Positions 24,812-36,338 of a DNA stretch of 64,000 bases are shown piece by piece (within the stretch, counting starts at the first letter, position 1; every line of letters starts with the position of its first letter). This DNA comes from Isoetes taiwanensis (lineage: Eukaryota > Streptophyta > Lycopodiopsida > Isoetales > Isoetaceae). The stretch lies in assembly GCA_021234155.1 (NCBI GenBank), contig JAJEKV010000020.1, positions 17,723,018 through 17,787,017 of the forward strand. Reading direction: 5' to 3'. The translations under genes and the position numbers were made by a program. Under the pieces are notes generated by a model, which saw only the letters and a list, made by a program, of their open reading frames with translations, had not been told where the DNA came from and ran no database searches.

Positions 24812-25580
24812 TGATCAAACAAAGGAAAGGATGTGGCTGGTCCCCTCAGCGTGATATTCCGTTAGAAAACTTGAGTATGAATATGAATATCTGAGGCCCG
24901 GCGGTAATCTTGAGAGAAACTGTTGGAATAATTGACCTTGATCGGCAATATTCTTCTTATTACGATTTTGAACTTGTGTTTTAGTTGCCTTTAGGTGAGA
25001 GTGACTATGGGAGGCAACTTTTGGTAGCAGCTTGACAAGACTTGGAAGCAATGGTCATATGTTTGGGGGCTATAGTGATCGGATGGATGGAAGGAAAACA
25101 AATGAACACGGAATGACACTTCATTGTTAGTATATCTTACGCAGCGGCTTTTCTCCATGGATGCATAGGCCTTGATGGAAATCGCATTTGAAAAGAATAC
25201 AAGTCTCATGTATATCGCGAGGCTAAAGTCATATTGATGAGTTTGATCGGTCGATGGATCACGGCGAAATTGGTTACCGAAATGTTAGCATCAACAAGAT
25301 AAACTAAGAACAAATGAGCGTTATTTTGTTTGAAATCTGGCCTTCAATCAGCGCCACCTTCTCTGAGTGTAAACTGTAATAATAAAGAGCCTACTTTACC
25401 TAGAACTCTATGTTTTTTGATTTTCTTTTCCTTTTTTTTTTTTTTTTTTTTTATGTCTTTTTATCATTTTAAACTTGAAATACTAACAAAGACTTCGACA
25501 GCTATTGCTTTCGGAAATTATCATATACTTCCTAACTAAAGCGCACAACATGTTTTACTCAAATAGTTCGGTTTGGGATA
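24812..25580 (-). other. 3' untranslated region of C1
   Basis: Minus strand: GCTGAGGGGACCAGCC (24837-24852) lies about 25 bases before the LTR start. An A-tract (plus-strand T-tract, about 25430-25452) sits at the place of the A/G tract of B. No coding sequence seen. Confidence 0.65.
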
Positions 25581-26690
25581 TGTTGCTCCCAATACCTTTT
25601 CAAATCAATGTTTTATAGGATTATTTAGCAATCTCCTGTGCCGATTTCTTCTGGAGAAGATGAGAACTTGTACTGCAATTGTGGGATTAATGAGGAACCT
25701 TCCCATAAGGCCATCAAACTTACACTGCTGAATCTTCCTTTGCTTTATTCCAGCAGTACCAATTCATCTACTTTGAAACTTCCTTGTAACTTGTGTGCAG
25801 CTTTTGAACTGCTACATCGCTCAGCCTTTTTCTTGGGTTCACATTCTCGGCTTCCATTACCTCTCTTCTTCAAGCATAAGCAACTTCTCATACACACTTT
25901 TTGTAAGCATCCTCTATTTGCATTTTGGATCTTCATTGCCAACTTTGAAGTGATGGCAACTCTAGCTCAAAGCGGAACCCACGGCTTCCAACACCATGAA
26001 GCAAGGCTAAAAAGGTGTATGGTTAGTAGCATTTTTCACATTGGTCCTATATACCCCCAATGCATCATGCGGTTTAATATGCCAATCTTTTTTATGAACT
26101 TCAAGCTGTTTTTGTAGAATGCTCTTCAATGCATTTGTTATTCGGCTTGCCCATTGCCTTGAGGATAATAGTGAGGGAACTTTTCACATGTTTGACACTT
26201 TAATGCTTTCAGTAAATTACTAATGACATCATTTTATGAACTTCGTTCCCCTGCTCGAGATACAATTTTGAAAGGAATGCAAACCCCTGTGCATATGTGC
26301 TCATGCAAAAATCTAGCGGGTTGTCCAGGCATTTACTGTCTAAGTGGAATTGCTTCCACCCATTTGGTAAAATAATGTAGCAACTAGGATGTATTCATGC
26401 CGACCTTGAGATTCAGGAAATATAGGCCCTATAAAGTCCAATCCCAAATTTGAAAGGACGAGGAGATACAATACCGGGTAGAAGCGATGGGTTGAAGGAT
26501 TCTTCTACCATGAATTTGATATTTATGGCATCTTTTGATTGTCTCATAACAATCTTTGAACAAAAACTTGGCCAGAAGTAACCTGACCTGATGATCTTCT
26601 TTTGAAAGGTTTCAGCTGCAAAATGCCCACCACAAATGCCTTTATGACATGCTTCCACAATCAGCTCAAATTTTCTGTGACACATCTCAA
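25581..26690 (-). pseudogene. Integrase of C1, frame-broken
   Basis: ORF 26413-26685 (minus) gives FELIVEACHKGICGGHFAAE and a SGYFWPS stretch of the zinc-binding domain. ORF 25745-25942 gives AAHKLQGSFKVDELV, the C-terminal part. HLKRYW-like residues are near 25590 (CCAATACCTTTTCAAATC). Closest to the B integrase. A 159-codon plus-strand frame (25638-26117) is the antisense shadow of this gene. Confidence 0.75.
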
Positions 26691-27390
26691 AAGCACCCCA
26701 TTATGATCAATCTTGCACAATACATCTCCACCATCTTGAATGTTTTAGCTTTTAGCTCTAAATCTTCTGGTTTGTTTAGTATCCATGTTTTCGGGCAGCT
26801 CTCCATTCCCCAGAAATTCAATAAGGTCAAATTACAATCCTCATTCATCTTGCTAAGATAAAACAAGGTTGGTAGAGTCTCAATCTCCCCGAGGTATTTC
26901 CATGTCCTGCAATCCTTCAAAAATCCTAAATTCAAAAGCTCTCTCAGTATAAGATGATCACTAGGGCTCTTAATGGTTTTGATTGTTTTGACATTAAGAT
27001 TATAATCTTGATTTTTGCAGGCCCACACTCGCATAACTTGGCTTTTGCTTTGACTTTTCCTGAAATAATAATGAAAGGGATTTTTGGTGCATAAGCACCT
27101 TTATTCAGTGTGTTGGACAATATGTCCCAAGTCTTTGTAGGAACCACATTATTCCAAAGAAGACTTTTTTCCAATCTAGCATATCATTTCGTTCTGACCA
27201 TATCTTGCTTGTAAAGGCTATTATGCCATGATCCCCAGTAGTAGAGAAATGCCACCGCCTTGTTATCATACTTATATAAACTTTAAAAGGAAGATTATGA
27301 TCAGGTGGTTTTAAAGCTTCCATTGAGAAATTCGAAAGTGATGAGCAACCAAAAAGCAGCCACGGCACTCACGGTGTCAATTTACTTCCA
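26691..27390 (-). pseudogene. RT-linked RNase H and tether of C1, degenerate
   Basis: ORF 27105-27368 gives LKPPDHNLPFKVYISMITR, GIIAFTSKIWSERNDMLDW; the catalytic Asp position is again replaced (KVYIS). The tether with SKPLRAL and ILRELLNLGF-type sequence follows to about 26690. Confidence 0.7.
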
Positions 27391-28330
27391 TATGTTTGTT
27401 CTCATGTTTGCTGACGGTTTACTTCTTTGTGGATTTACAGGACCCATAATATGTGAGAAATTAGGTACATAGATTCTAAAACTAGTAAGTCCTAATAAAG
27501 CTCTTTCATTTCCGGATTTTGAGGTGGCACTACTTTCGAGTGCTTCTCCATCTACCTTCAGACTTTGATTCCTTTCGTGTATACTTCATGTCCTAACGGC
27601 TCACCTTTTTGAACATAGAAAAAAATACACTTCTTTGGGTTTAAACATACACCACTTTCCCCTCGGACTCATGATCCACCGGTTAAAGTTTACAAAGTTG
27701 CTCTACTCGGTGTTCCTAGGCAAAGGTCATCAAAAGAAACACCAAATTTATCAAGAGGCATGCTTTGAAAAGATTTATCCATAGCCCTTTGGAATGTAGC
27801 ATATGCATTCATCAATCAAAGGGCATTTTTTGCATGGCAAAGGTTCCCCAAAGGGGTTATGGAAGGAGGTCAGTTTGAGAATTACGCTTCCTTGATTTTT
27901 AATTTGATTAAAACCGTAAAATCCATCTAGAAATGAATAAATCTTTACCAAAAGATTGCATGAAGCCCCACTTCTTCACAGAAAGGGAAGTGGATAACGG
28001 TCTTTATAGTAAGCCTTATTAAGGTCTCTATAATCTATGCATATCGCGAGATAGTTTTGTTCTTTTTTCAATGGGCACTATGCATGACAAATTATCTCAA
28101 GGTTTGTTATCACCGATTGATAACTTCAGCTTCTTTCATCTTTAATAATTCTTCTCTGATCAAAGTTAGCAAAAGATCTATTTATCTTTCGGTTTTGCAT
28201 AGATGGGTTTAGTTCCTTCTTTCATCTTTATTTCAAACTCACATATCTCGGTTTTTACACCTACCAACTACTGTGTAATCCCATGCAAATACATCTTTCC
28301 ATTCTTCAAAAATTCTTGTAATGATGCTTC
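27391..28330 (-). pseudogene. Reverse transcriptase of C1, frame-broken
   Basis: On the minus strand, RDL and CIDY-type sequence is found near 28020-28050, a KIYSFLDGFYGFNQ-like stretch near 27905-27950, a PFG-type motif near 27815-27850 and a DDL-type motif near 27724-27740. The thumb/connection follows to about 27480. No frame longer than about 60 codons survives, so it is a dead copy or badly sequenced. Confidence 0.65.
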
Positions 28331-28960
28331 TTTTTTTTGAGTTTTAAACATATCTCCTAGAAACGAGTTCTAATCTCATCATTCTTGGTAATAGTCGGTT
28401 CCTTTACCTCTTTCTCTAGCGGGCATCTATTACCCTGAATGGGATGTAGTTGTGCAATCTCTTCATGTTCCAACTCTTCTTCTTTGATAGCTCCTTCACA
28501 AGGTAATCCAGCAACACATTACGCATAGGGCATCTGCTTCACAATTTTCATCTGCGGTATGTAATTCAAACTCCATTTGTTAAATTTGCTCAACCAGCTC
28601 AAGGCTTCTTCTTTTCAAAGAATCGCATTTCTTGATTCTTGGCTTATTACTCATGTTGACCTGCACGCATATCAATTGAGAATCACCATAAATGGTTACC
28701 TACGGTAGTCCTAATGAAATAAATTTTCTTGCAGGCCAGCCAAAAGGGCTCGTACTCAACCATGTTGGAGGTTATGCCAACATGTATCCTCGCCAACTTT
28801 GAAAGCAATCCTTAGCACAATCTTTGATTATAAAAGCGAAAGAAGATGCCACCCCCAAACGTAGATATTCCACCATCAAACCGGATGACACCTAATTCAT
28901 GTGATCTATTGAGTTAGAAGAGTAAGAGGCACCAACATCTAGAAGATCCATAGCTAAAGG
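28331..28960 (-). pseudogene. Plant/archaeal-type RNase H of C1
   Basis: Minus strand: RFDGGIS at about 28868-28890, NMVEYEPFW-like at about 28745-28770 (the E of the D-E-D-D set lies in NMVEYE), a GDSQLI region at about 28670-28690 and an ADALC-like stretch at about 28525-28550. Position before RT is the same as in A and B. Confidence 0.65.
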
Positions 28961-29500
28961 TAGTTTATAAATTCCATGGTGCTTTGTTCGAGCATTTCTT
29001 CTTCAAAAAACTACGTATATTAGTACTCCCTAACTTGTTGTAGAGAGTTGTCTTTTTACTCCATCCGAGGATATGGTACATTCTCCTTTTGACCATCACA
29101 GTCACGGCATCAACTGTAGACATCCATCTCCTGCCAAGCAACAAGTCATAAATGCCGATAGTCTTGTTGCCAAACTCGAAAGCAACCACAAAAAGCGGCT
29201 TGAACCACAATCCCTTCCAGGTTTCACTAGCACACAACAACACTAAAAGGCATGATTTTTAGCATTAGAAAATGATCTTAACACCATTGGTGAAGGTTTT
29301 GTGATCTTTAAAACCACATTTTGCATTATATCGAGGCATCACATTCAAGAGAAGAACCAAAACTCTAGGAAGTTGATGAGCACCAATTTTTTGCTGAACG
29401 TGCAAAAGGCACCAGGGTCTTCCTCTTCCCAAGAGTTAGTACAATTTCAGAAGCAAAAGAAATTTCACCATTACTAGAGTTGATTACTTTTCGCCTATAA
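28961..29500 (-). pseudogene. Aspartic protease of C1
   Basis: ORF 28965-29243 (minus) gives VAFEFGNKTIGIYDLLLGRRW, the C-terminal half. Upstream pieces at 29260-29460 include VLLLNVMPRYN (the active-site strand is garbled), KCGFKDHKT and SNGEISFASEIVLTLG. The alignment with B2 protease is collinear. Confidence 0.7.
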
Positions 29501-30810
29501 CTAGGAGCAATCCTCAACAAAGTTAATAAATCCAAAGTCACCTTAGAATTCTTAAGAATATGTTCAAAGTCATCAAATCTTTATCTTTTTCTCCGGAATC
29601 TTTCAGCGGGGCGGAGCTAGAGCTATTACGATAAGCGATCTTCTTTTTGAATTTCTTTCTCTTGGTGCTTGACACGAGTTTGCATCCTTCTTTGTTCCTC
29701 AGCTATAGCTCTAGTTTGTCTTTGCCATGATCGCTTCTGGAATGCTTCTTCTTCAAGAATCTTCACGGATGCACTAGTCACCGATTTTGCCTTGTTCTTG
29801 TTTCTCCAAATACTCCTTCACCAAGCATCTATCCTCATAATGGCCAATCTCTTTGCGAAACTTGCACCTTGGGCAAACCTTTCCATAATGACCTTTCTTC
29901 CCACACTTCAAACAAGCCTGTAATAACAAATGTCACTAGGGTGAGTATTCTTGGTACAATGAATGCGAGGTGGAGAAGTTTTTATGCTATTTTCATCTCC
30001 ATGAGTTGCTTAGTCAACTCTGCTATAGTTCGATCATCTTGACCATCTACGACTTTGATTCATTGGGTTGAGCTTCTTCCTCAACCTTGGCTTTTCTTTT
30101 TCCTTCACAACATACCGCGGGTTCTTGTTCATAATCGGGGATAGAAAGGATCGGAGACATGTGGGTGGCAAGTGTCAGGTAGGAAAGATAGCTCTGCGGA
30201 TATAGAAGTAGCTTTGGCAAAGGCTTTATGTATGGAATCAAAACCTTCTTGGTTTTGGATCCTAAGCATTTTCTTGTGAATTCTTGGCCTAGGGCTAGAC
30301 CTTTGATAAAAGCAGCTACAAAGAAGAGAGATGGAGTGGGGATATGACTCTTTGGCATTTTCTAAGGTAGGCACTGAATCTTTCAACATATTGGTTGATG
30401 CTTCTCTCCTTGAGTGCAAGAAAGTTTGAGTTCATTGGCAAGCTCTTGTGGTGCTTGTGACTTTCCAAACTGCTCAAAAACTGTTCTACAAGACTCTCAT
30501 AAGTATTAGTAGCCATAACAGTAGTAACATGTTCACACCCATGCTTCAGTTCATTAGATTTCATACATTTCACAAATTCAGGAGAACTTACAACCTTCTT
30601 TATTACCATAATCTTTGTAGTAGTCTTCAAATGTCTTCAAGAATTGATTGGCATTCATCTTTGGGCTCAAAAATAGGAGGAGTAATTGGCGGGTTCGGTT
30701 CAAAATAGGAGGCAATTCAAATTAGGAGGCATATTGCTTGAACTGGGCATTCAATGGGATCGATGGGTTCTGGAGCTTCAGGTCTGCTCACTTCTCCTAC
30801 TTGGAGGCAT
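29501..30810 (-). pseudogene. gag: gag of C1, frame-broken
   Basis: The start is the ATG at 30810 (MPPSRRS). The core is in 30316-30630 (SPEFVKCMKSNE, CEHVTTVMATNTYESLVEQF, NQYVERFSAYLRKCQ). The stretch 30047-30358 carries IKGLALGQEFTRKCLGSK and the run to a Lys/Glu-rich segment. Zinc knuckles are at about 29825-29950 (CLKCGKKGHYGKVC, then CKFRKEIGHYEDRC with Arg in place of the second Cys). As in B, TAG-TTA-TAG lies near the gag-protease boundary (about 29500-29508). Confidence 0.8.
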
Positions 30811-30848
30811 GTTTTTTCTATTTCGGTGAGTTCTTAATTTCCAGGGGA

Positions 30849-30866
30849 AATCTGGGTGGACCTCCA
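30849..30866 (-). promoter_or_regulatory. Primer binding site of C1
   Basis: The minus strand reads TGGAGGTCCACCC shortly after the LTR end at 30869. It is the C-family version of the site in A and B. Confidence 0.55.
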
Positions 30867-30868
30867 AA

Positions 30869-33462
30869 TGTTGGAGATTATCCCGGGTGGTCTCAAGCGG
30901 GGGCCTTACAAGGGTGTTTTTGATGGTCAGGGACCTCCGGATCACTTGAGGTGATCAATCTGCACTGCAAAACATCTCTGAATTTGCAAGGAAATACCAA
31001 ATCCACTAGAGTCCCTAAAGCAAAAGAAACTAGCAGCACTCAAACATTCACCAAACCATGCATCTATTTCAAAAGCACTTGAAATCTTTACCAAGGTATG
31101 CTAGCCAATTCGAGCTGTTGTGAAAAGTCTACGGGCAAAATGCTACAGTTTCTCACAAATCAAGCTACATTTGTGGGTCAATTTTTTGGTCAATGGCGGA
31201 CGGTGAGCTCGATTTTTGCCAAATGCTAACCAATGATCTTCTATGGTAGAAACAAATTCCACACCTAGGTGTGCTCCGGAGGTCATGTGCATATGCTCAC
31301 TTAGTTCAAACAAAGCTTGAATTCTTCTTTGAAACATGCATTAGCCGAGTTTCAATGGCAATGTCTGTATGAACGTCCTTGCACTCTAATTGTCAATCCC
31401 TTTCTTTTGTTTTCTCTGCTCTTAATACTCGCTCTTGACCTTCTAATAGTTACTTGGATGCTAGAAATGCCTACAAACTAACAGATGATTCGAAGAAAAG
31501 ATCTATTCTTAGTCTTTTCCAAAGGACATATGTTAGCGAGTCGTTTCAATTTTTATCTCCTAACTATGACTTAAACAAACACTAGTTGTATTCTGCTCAA
31601 TTCCTTTATGCTCAATTGTAAATGACAATGCGGTAAAATGAGTTTAATCATAGTTTCACGGTCTTTTCCCAAATTCCGATTTTCATTAAAGTCAAAACAG
31701 CAAATTCACAACACAAGGTGTTCAAGAATGTCCGGATGGATCACCCAAGAACAACTCAATCAAAATAAACTTCAAGTTTCAAAAGATTCAAGGATATTTC
31801 ATCACATATGCCTCAGTTTTTGATTTCGGCGGGGAGGATCTTACGCAAGCTCGTAGGCGTCCGCGACTTCACGTTCACGGTCTTCAAATCCGCTTATGGC
31901 CCTCGAAAAAATTGATTAGAACAAACCCTTTTTAAAATCCCACGTCTCCGGCCAGGATCTTGGCAAATTCGCAATCAATGCCCGCGGTTTTGGTTTTAAT
32001 TAAACTGTTCTTTAGGTGGAGTAGGACAAAACCGCCAGCAGATGCAATGATTACTTAAGTTTGGCTCAGCGGAATGGAGGTTTCTTGGCAAGTTCAAATT
32101 TTAGGGTTCAATCGATATATCCACCGGGCCGAGATCAAAAAAATCAGATCCGGGTGATATATAGCTTCGATCTAGGTGGACTTGTAAATTGGCGTGTCTT
32201 GCCCACGTGGGATCCGGTACCTCCACCGCCCCTGCGCGGGTGAGCCACGTGGAGGGTGCGGATAGGCTGGAAAGGAATCTAGGTCGGTAGAATAGGAATT
32301 TTTTGTATTTTTTTGGCAATGGACGCGGTTCCCAAGAAATGAAATTTGAAGGTCTATATAGGGTCTTTTTTGGAGATTTTTTGTGCGAGGTGGCATATTT
32401 TCATGGGAGCTTCAAGATGGCAAGGCCAAATTTTGGAAAAATAATACTTTGATTTTTGTTCAAAAAAGGATGAATGGGCAAAGTCAATGGTGATGTGTGT
32501 TGGTCAAACAAGGCATTTTGCCTGGATGGAATTTCAAGATTTCAAATGCCCCTTGATATTTTGATGATGAGGTGGCAATAGGTGAAAATATAGTGGAGAG
32601 GTGGAAAAAATAGGTCAACTAGGGTAAACAAGGCTAGTAGGTTCACTTCCCAAGGTAATTTGATCATTAGGTTGACCAATTTTGAGTTTGGTCAAAACTT
32701 GCCTAGTCATCATTTGATGATGTGGAGTGATGTGATGATGTGGAAATTTGGTGCTTAGGTGGCAACATGATGAATGAGACATGAAAGTGGCAAATGATGA
32801 GTGGACCAAAGTAGCTTTGGAGGTGATGACATGTATATCTAGTCATCATGCCATGTCACTTAGAGATGGTGACTAGGCATTTTGTGCTTTTGTGTTTTTT
32901 GTGCTTAGCACATATGTTTTTTTTTTTTTTGCTTTAGCTACTTGGTATGAAGTGTGTGATAATGGAATGGCAAGGCATGAGATGAAAATGATGATATGGA
33001 ACTTGATGCTAGGCAACTTTTAGGTTTGACAACTCCCTTGGAAAATGTGCCCTAGGTAATGGTAGGTCAACTATGAAACAAATGGTTACATATGAAATAC
33101 ATGATGGTATAGGATGTGAAAAGGCAATGAAGGTGAAAAAATAGGATAAAGGATGATGGTATGATGGAACAAAAGGCAAATAGAGAATCATCACAACATG
33201 AGAAAGATAAATACCATATCATAGCTTGCCATCTTCACAGGGGTCTTCCAAACTTCACAAGTGCCTTCAGAGCTAGAGAATGCATTCAATCCTTGGAGTT
33301 TGAGTTGTGAACTTGTGTCTTGACTTAAAGTCATCCTTTGAGTTCTTCATCAGCATCTTTGGTCTTCAAATCTTTTGGTTTTCAGTATTCTTGGTCTTCA
33401 AATCTTTGCCTGTGATATTGCTCAGGAGCCTTGTATATGTTGCCTGCTATAGCCAGGCAACA
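30869..33462 (-). repeat. 5' LTR of C1 (2.59 kb)
   Basis: It is almost identical to 808-3396. It begins (minus, 33462) with TGTTGCCTGGCTATAGCAGG, a hairpin, and ends CAACA at 30869. TATA-like TATATAGACC at about 32354-32361 (minus). It lies head-to-head with the B2 5' LTR, 187 bp away. Confidence 0.9.
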
Positions 33463-33649
33463 ACTACTGCCAAGAAAATTCTCAGGTCAGGATATTATTG
33501 GCCTACAGTATTTAAAGATTGTTATACTGCTATAAAGTCTTGCCACAAGTGTCAGATATTTGGCAAAAGGATCCTCCTTCCAGCTGCATTAAATCCCATC
33601 ATTTCTCCAGGACCCTTCCAAATATGGGGATTGGATTATATTGGCCCTA
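33463..33649 (+). pseudogene. Integrase of element D, first piece (right copy)
   Basis: In frame from TAKKILRSGYYWPTVF through CHKCQIFGKRIL to GLDYIGP, the N-terminal zinc-binding part of an A-family integrase. It ends exactly where B2 begins, with CCCTA at 33645-33649 duplicated at 54763-54767. The protein resumes there with the next codons (INPSSAG-like), which proves that B2 inserted into D. On the left it is cut by the C1 5' LTR end. Confidence 0.95.
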
Positions 33650-35950
33650 TGTTGCCCTGCTATGGCAACATGGCAAAGTGCCATCAAATCTTTTTTATGT
33701 TGCAGGGAAAAAGAAGATACTATGTTGAAGAACCAAGTGAAGACATTGAATTGGAATCAAGATCACACATTGAGAGGACCTAAGCATCTAGAAGTTTGGA
33801 AGACCCCTATGAAGTTTGCAAGCTATTAAAGTGGTATCTTTTCTCCTTCATGTTGTCATTTCTATTCTCCTACCTCACACTCCACATTTCCAACGTTCCA
33901 TTACCCCATACTATCATACATCTCACACATAGCCTTTTGTTCCATAGTTGACCTACCACTACCTAAGGCACATTTTCAAAGTTGTTACACAAAAAGGATT
34001 GCCTAAGCATCAAGTTCTACATCATATTTTTTCATCATATCATTCCATTATCACACACTCCATACCATGTGGCTATAAAAAAAAAAAAAAAGAAGCATTT
34101 GAAAAGCTAAACACGAGTTTGCCTAGTCACCATCTCCAAGTGACATGGCATGATGACTAGATACATGTGTCATCACTTACAAAGCCACATTGGTCCACTC
34201 ACCATTTGCCACTTCCATATATCATTCACCAAGTTGCCACCTAAGCAACAAGTGTCCACATCACCACATCACTCCATACCATTACATCACTCAACATCAT
34301 TCCACATCATCATATCACCTTGCATCATCAAATGATGACTAGGCAAATGTTGACCAAACCCAAAAAGTTGGTCAACCATAAGATTGAAATGATTGATAAA
34401 TGTGCCTATTAGCCTTGTTCTCCCTCCTTGCCACCTCACCAAATCCCATGTCTAATGCCTACTCACCCCATTCTTTTTTCCTACAAAAATCAAAAGTATG
34501 GCATTTGAGAGTTTGATGATACCACGATAGCCCTCATGGAATCATGCCACCGCACAAAAAATTTGAAAAAAGAGTGCATATTGACCTTCTAAATGGCTTT
34601 CTTGGGAAGCGTGCTTCATTTGAAAAATGGCAAAACCTACCTACATCTACCCCCATCTATCTACCCTCTCATCCCCTCCGCCAAGTGGCGTCCCCACGGC
34701 ATGCCAAGTCAAAACACGAGCCGAGCTTGGCGTGGGAGGAGACCACGTAATCAAGAGAGGAAAATAGCTCTCTATTTATACCTTAGCCTCTTTTCTGATT
34801 TTTGCCTGTGGGATAATTGCTCTCAAGAAAACTCCGAACCCTAAAAATGTGACTTGCCAAGAACTTGTTTTTTGTCGATTGAACCGAGCAATCATTACAT
34901 TGGCTAACCATTCCTGTCCTGTTACACCCAAAGAAATGTCTAAACCAACCAAAAACATGGCCAAGATCCCGAATTTGCCAAGATCCGGCCGGAAACAGAG
35001 TTTTTAAAAGGGGATTCATTCAGCGAGGAAAAGTGTGGGCTTTTTCTTGCGATTCAAAAGACGAAGTACCTGAAGTGTGAAGTCGGAATTGATGCTGAGA
35101 GTTCCTCCTGCCTTAAGAGATCTATCCTGAGGCATATTATGATTGATTTGTATCCAAAAAATTCACGATTTGTATGTTTTAGAGATGTCATGTTGATTGA
35201 TCATCTTGATCATTGACATGACGTCAAATGTGATGACTTTGATTCCAGTTTAATGAAAATCTGACCTTGGAAAATATCATTTGATGCATTTGTGTTTGAA
35301 TTAATTCTAGAAATGGGAAGAAAAAGCCATACCTCTGCACCTGGTCGCATACAAAGCTCTAGCTGCATTGGTACAATTATTTAGGAAAGGAAAAGCTAAA
35401 AAAAAGGGGGAGAAAGATCAACCCACTGATGTTTTAAAAGTCTGTCATACTTTTCATGATCATTAGATGCTCAGACATACTTCTCAAATTACAGACTGAC
35501 TTTTTAGCCCTGAAAATAGCATGCTCTTATTGTGCAGGCCTCGTGTTCACTGTCTAAATTTAGTTGGATCGAAAATTCATCACCATTCTCATTTGGCAAA
35601 ATTGAGTGCACTGTCCAGTCCATTGACCAACTTCTGACTTAGTCAAGAATCATTATTTCTCACCAACCGTGAGGATTCTTTGCATAGACTTTCTCCAACA
35701 CTTTCTTCAGATATCATGGTGACATGCTATGCTTGTTTGGGTTCAAAATGTTGAATGCATTAATTTCTGTGCCTGTTAGAATAAGACTAGCTTTTTTGGC
35801 TTTTGGGAAACTAGTGAAATCTTGTTTTTTAAAATTTAAAAACAGATATTTTAGCACAGAGTGATCACCTCAAGTGATCTGGAGGTCCTAGACCAAGATT
35901 AGTGCTTCTTTGACCTGAGGTTGGTGGTTTAGCCAGGTTTGCCATCAACA
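33650..35950 (+). repeat. 5' LTR of B2 (2.30 kb)
   Basis: It begins TGTTGCCCTGCTATGGCAAC and ends GCCATCAACA. TGGAGGTCCTA at 35880-35890, right after GATCACCTCAAGTGATC, repeats the first 11 bases of the primer site 74 bp downstream. An A-tract is at about 34077-34092. Confidence 0.95.
34771..34780 (+). promoter_or_regulatory. Candidate TATA box of the B2 LTR
   Basis: CTCTCTATTTATACCTTAGC lies in the only strongly GC-richer part of the LTR, about 25 bp after CCACGTAATC. The same motif is at 4712-4722 and 53578-53587. It places the transcript start about 1.1 kb before the LTR end. This is inference only. Confidence 0.5.
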
Positions 35951-35953
35951 TTT

Positions 35954-35971
35954 TGGAGGTCCTACCGAGAT
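35954..35971 (+). promoter_or_regulatory. Primer binding site of B2
   Basis: TGGAGGTCCTACCGAGAT starts after a TTT spacer behind the LTR end. It resembles, from memory, the complement of the tRNA-Gln acceptor end and T arm. Confidence 0.7.
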
Positions 35972-35995
35972 TTCCACCTGGTTTTCAAAGAACTC

Positions 35996-36338
35996 ATGGC
36001 TCCTAGAAGAAATGAACAGCAAGAAGCTCCAGAACCATTGGAACCACAAGGAGTACCTGTTGCAGCTGTGGTACAGCCAAATTGTGCAATCCCACAGTGT
36101 TTTGAGCTAAGTTTGCCCATTACTCCACCCATATTTGAACCAACTATGAATGCTAACCATTTTCTGAAGGTATTTGATGAATATTATAGAGATTATGGTT
36201 GTAAAAAGGGCTGTAGGTTTTTTGAGTTTAAGAGATGCATGAAATCTGATGAGGCATATGCTTGGTGTGAGCATGTGACCTCAGTTATGGGTACTGATAC
36301 ATATGAAAGTCTTGTGCAGCAATTTTTGGCTAGGTTTG
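35996..36338 (+). pseudogene. gag: gag 5' part of B2, interrupted by A2
   Basis: One open frame from the ATG at 35996 (MAPRRNEQQEAPEPLEPQ). The frame is open upstream to 35939, but that part is LTR end and primer site, so 35996 is the real start. A Pro-rich leader is followed by the gag core (NANHFLKVFDEYYRDYG, CRFFEFKRCMKSDE, YAWCEHVTSVM, YESLVQQFLARF). It is cut by the A2 LTR after FLARF. The following residues in that frame are LTR read-through. It continues at 46581. Confidence 0.9.

Larger units (their letters stand above)
23000..33462 (-). mobile_element. C-family Ty3/gypsy element C1, nearly complete
   Basis: A minus-strand element with 5' LTR 30869-33462, primer site, gag from 30810, protease, RNase H, RT, second RNase H, integrase to about 25581, and a 3' LTR whose outer ~760 bp are lost at the duplication junction. 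Its 5' LTR end (33462) sits in the integrase of D. Coding frames are heavily broken. Related to B (gag and LTR similarity). Confidence 0.85.

Noticed and set aside
25638-26117. 159-codon plus-strand open frame
   Set aside because: It is the antisense of C1 integrase, whose zinc-binding and C-terminal pieces are read on the minus strand in the same interval.
33307-33783. 158-codon frame joining C LTR, integrase and B LTR as a fusion gene
   Set aside because: The frame is open by chance across two insertion borders; only 33463-33649 is real coding remnant.
35939-35995. Upstream ATG as gag start of B2
   Set aside because: This part is LTR end and primer binding site; the ATG at 35996 matches starts in A and C.
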